DNA from: Alphaproteobacteria bacterium | Lineage (GTDB): Bacteria > Pseudomonadota > Alphaproteobacteria > Kiloniellales > JAKSDN01 | Assembly (NCBI GenBank): GCA_030598385.1 | Contig: JAUVQB010000058.1 | Coordinates: 1 to 7,556, forward strand | Direction of reading: 5' to 3' | Length of the DNA stretch: 7,556 nt | Shown here: piece by piece, positions 6,049 through 7,556 of the stretch | Position numbering within the stretch: the first letter of the stretch is position 1 | How the letters are laid out: each line of letters opens with the position of its first letter | Made by a program: the position numbers and the translations under genes | Notes under the pieces: generated by a model | Databases searched by the model: none | What the model was told of the DNA's origin: nothing | Seen by the model: only the letters and a program-made list of their open reading frames with translations

Positions 6049-6191
6049 GCTTTTGGCGTCTCTTGCAGCGTTGCCGGGGGATGGGCATTTTCTTTAGCTG
6101 GAGCCAGGCGCTAATGTGCCTTGGCGGCCAGCGGGCCGGGACTCGCGGTGCGGGGCCGTAGGGTGGCGGATTTCACGGAGACATCGTTCAT

Positions 6192-6836
6192 ATGGTGCGA
6201 ATCGACGAGGCCACGCCCGAGGACCCTCTCGGCCTGTTCGCCGCCTGGTTCAAAGAGGCCGAGGAGGCGGAGCCGAACGACCACAACGCCATGGCGCTCG
6301 CCACGGTCGGGGAGGGTGGCATGCCCTGCCTACGCATGGTGCTGCTCAAGGGTTACGATGCCGAGGGGTTCGTTTTCTATACCAACCTGGAAAGCCGCAA
6401 AGGGATGCAGCTCGAGGCCCATCCCAAGGCGGCCCTGCTGTTCCACTGGAAATCGCTGCGCCGGCAGGTCCGCGTAGAGGGTCCCGTCGGCCCGGTCAGC
6501 GAGGCGGAGGCCGAAGCCTATTTTGCGAGCCGTCCGCGCCAGAGCCAGATCGGCGCCTGGGCGAGCGACCAGTCGCGGCCCTTGGAGGGCCGGTTCGAGC
6601 TGGAAAAGCGCGTGGCGCGCTTCGCCGCCAAATACGCCATTGGCCAGGTCCCGCGGCCACCCCATTGGTCGGGATTCCGAATTCGGGCCGAAAGGATCGA
6701 ATTCTGGCAGGACGGCGCGTTCCGCCTGCACGACCGCCTGGTCTACCACCGGGAAGAGGCCGGGGAAGACGCCGGGGAAGACGCCGGGGAAGACGCCGGT
6801 CGGGTCGCCTGGCGGACCGAGCGCCTGTTTCCCTGA
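6192..6836 (+). CDS. pdxH: Pyridoxine/pyridoxamine 5'-phosphate oxidase
   Basis: This 214-residue FMN enzyme oxidises pyridoxine or pyridoxamine 5'-phosphate to PLP, the final step of de novo and salvage vitamin B6 synthesis. Family features are clear: AMALATVG at residues 33-40, [10 protein letters not shown] (47-56), [13 protein letters not shown] (62-74), [10 protein letters not shown] (90-99), [13 protein letters not shown] (113-125), [10 protein letters not shown] (154-163) and the signature [14 protein letters not shown] (169-182). The C-terminus ends WRTERLFP, as expected, but is interrupted by an acidic insert of three GEDA units (191-202) encoded by perfect 12-bp repeats, at a point where E. 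coli PdxH, as I recall it, goes directly from YQRENDAW onward. The ATG at 6192 is the first start after an in-frame TAG at 6159. A GGAG lies 11 nt upstream, a little far. It is followed after 16 nt by the cation transporter gene, probably co-transcribed. Confidence 0.97.
   Translation: MVRIDEATPEDPLGLFAAWFKEAEEAEPNDHNAMALATVGEGGMPCLRMVLLKGYDAEGFVFYTNLESRKGMQLEAHPKAALLFHWKSLRRQVRVEGPVGPVSEAEAEAYFASRPRQSQIGAWASDQSRPLEGRFELEKRVARFAAKYAIGQVPRPPHWSGFRIRAERIEFWQDGAFRLHDRLVYHREEAGEDAGEDAGEDAGRVAWRTERLFP
6762..6797 (+). repeat. Three perfect 12-bp tandem repeats inside pdxH
   Basis: GGGGAAGACGCC occurs three times head to tail (6762-6773, 6774-6785, 6786-6797), with a degenerate copy (GGGAAGAGGCC) just before at 6751-6761. 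The unit is a multiple of three and encodes Gly-Glu-Asp-Ala, so changes in copy number keep the frame. Confidence 0.95.
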
Positions 6837-6852
6837 GGGACGGGGTAGGAGC

Positions 6853-7556
6853 GTGAATCAATCCGTAGAACCCGGCGGCGAGGCCCGGCCGAGCGGCGGG
6901 TCCGCGGGGCCGGCGCCCAGCGCCGAGGCGGCCCGCTTGATGCGGCTTGCCACCTATGCCTCGGTGGCGACGGCCACGGTCCTGATCGGCGTCAAGCTGG
7001 TGGCTTGGATTTACACGGACTCGGTCAGCCTGCTTTCGACCCTGATCGATTCGGTGCTCGACGCCCTTGCCTCGATCATCAATCTCCTGGCGGTGCGCCA
7101 AGCCTTGATGCCGGCCGACCGGGAGCACCGCTTCGGCCACGGCAAAGCCGAGCCGCTGGCGGCCCTGGGTCAGGCCACCTTCATTTCCGGGTCCGCTCTG
7201 TTCCTCGTCTTCGAAGCGAGTCACCGCCTATTCACGCCGGCGCCGGTCTCTCACACGGGCTTCGGCATCGGAGTCATGGTCTTCGCCATCGTGGCCACCT
7301 TCATCCTGACCCGGTTCCAGGCCTACGTGGTGCGCAAGACCGGCTCGATCGCCATCCAGGCCGACGCGCTCCACTACTTTGGAGACCTGCTGGTCAATGG
7401 CTCGGTCATCCTCGCTCTGCTGCTGGTGTCGCAGATGGGCTGGATATGGGCCGACCCAATCATCGGCCTCGGCATTGCCGCCTACATCCTGGTCAACGCC
7501 TGGCGCATCGCCCGCGGGGCCTACGACATGCTGATGGACCGGGAACTGCCCGACGA
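6853..7556 (+). CDS. fieF: Cation diffusion facilitator transporter, FieF/YiiP-like (3' end outside window)
   Basis: The 234 codons present encode a CDF exporter, a proton-coupled inner-membrane antiporter for divalent metals such as Zn, Fe or Cd. All four residues of the E. coli YiiP transport site are conserved: Asp66 and Asp70 in LIDSVLD, and His174 and Asp178 in ADALHYFGD. The second-site residues Asp89, His92 and His96 (PADREHRFGHGKAE, 87-100) are present too. Membrane segments lie near 33-53, 58-82, 103-127, 137-155, 180-197 and 202-222; the cytoplasmic metal-binding domain lies past the edge. The GTG at 6853 begins VNQS, as E. coli FieF begins MNQS, but an AGGAG only 1 nt before it is unusually close. 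An ATG at 6940 is an alternative that would remove a Gly/Pro/Ala-rich leader of 29 residues. The exact metal cannot be read from sequence. It follows pdxH by 16 nt. Confidence 0.92.
   Translation, partial: MNQSVEPGGEARPSGGSAGPAPSAEAARLMRLATYASVATATVLIGVKLVAWIYTDSVSLLSTLIDSVLDALASIINLLAVRQALMPADREHRFGHGKAEPLAALGQATFISGSALFLVFEASHRLFTPAPVSHTGFGIGVMVFAIVATFILTRFQAYVVRKTGSIAIQADALHYFGDLLVNGSVILALLLVSQMGWIWADPIIGLGIAAYILVNAWRIARGAYDMLMDRELPD

Larger units (their letters stand above)
5846..6191. other. Divergent intergenic region between the lipoprotein gene and pdxH
   Basis: This 346-nt gap serves two diverging genes. The half next to the lipoprotein gene holds a 6-bp hairpin (5880-5897) and an 11-bp tandem repeat (5926-5947). 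The centre (about 5984-6060) is strikingly AT-rich for this window and carries a wide inverted repeat. A 26-codon open frame (6081-6161) precedes pdxH in the same frame. I see a TAAAAT -10-like hexamer at 5994-5999 but no matching -35, so no promoter is called. No tRNA-like fold or recognisable riboswitch was found. Confidence 0.7.

Noticed and set aside
6116..6856. 246-codon plus-strand open frame overlapping pdxH
   Set aside because: It is a frame-shifted shadow of pdxH with Arg/Gly-rich composition.
6496..7224. 242-codon minus-strand open frame opposite pdxH and the transporter
   Set aside because: It spans the end of one gene and the start of the next on the opposite strand; both plus-strand genes are unambiguous.
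1..7556. Defence system, mobile element or secondary-metabolite cluster
   Set aside because: All eight genes fall in core or widely conserved families, with no transposase, integrase, nuclease-effector or array features. Base composition is uniform except for the short AT-rich intergenic patch.

Overview
This GC-rich window looks like a core chromosomal segment of an alphaproteobacterium, probably Rhodospirillales-like. That placement rests on GC-rich third codon positions, alphaproteobacterial versions of FabI, PdxH and a 17 kDa-antigen-type lipoprotein, and the clustering of fabI, aroC, a J-domain gene, a YihY gene and pdxH, which I recall from alphaproteobacterial genomes but could not check here. 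It holds eight protein genes, six complete and two cut by the window edges. I see no rRNA or tRNA genes, CRISPR array, insertion sequence, phage gene or attachment site.

Layout. Left block, minus strand (1-2620), reading right to left: fabI (enoyl-ACP reductase), aroC (chorismate synthase), then the N-terminal half of a class III aminotransferase resembling 2,2-dialkylglycine decarboxylase. They are spaced like an operon (gaps of 63 and 16 nt), with a plausible sigma-70 promoter upstream of fabI. Middle (2775-4007, plus strand): a YihY/UPF0761 membrane protein, divergent from fabI. Its stop codon directly abuts that of the convergent cbpM. Next, on the minus strand (4008-5292), come cbpA and cbpM, a DnaJ-type co-chaperone and its modulator. 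Upstream of cbpA on the same strand is a small glycine-zipper surface lipoprotein (5372-5845). A 346-nt divergent intergenic region (5846-6191) with an AT-rich core and several short repeats separates it from the plus-strand pair pdxH (PNP/PMP oxidase) and a FieF-like cation diffusion facilitator that runs off the right edge.

Functionally this is housekeeping: fatty-acid elongation, the last shikimate step, PLP supply (PdxH) alongside a PLP-dependent aminotransferase, a co-chaperone pair, an envelope lipoprotein and a metal exporter. I found no convincing novel multi-gene system. The items most worth a second look are an in-frame 12-bp minisatellite inside pdxH, the wide inverted repeat in the lipoprotein/pdxH intergenic region, zero-gap convergent stops inside a TGATCA palindrome, a four-cysteine insert in the aminotransferase, an Ala at the triclosan-relevant Gly93 position of FabI, and GC-rich hairpins before aroC and cbpA.
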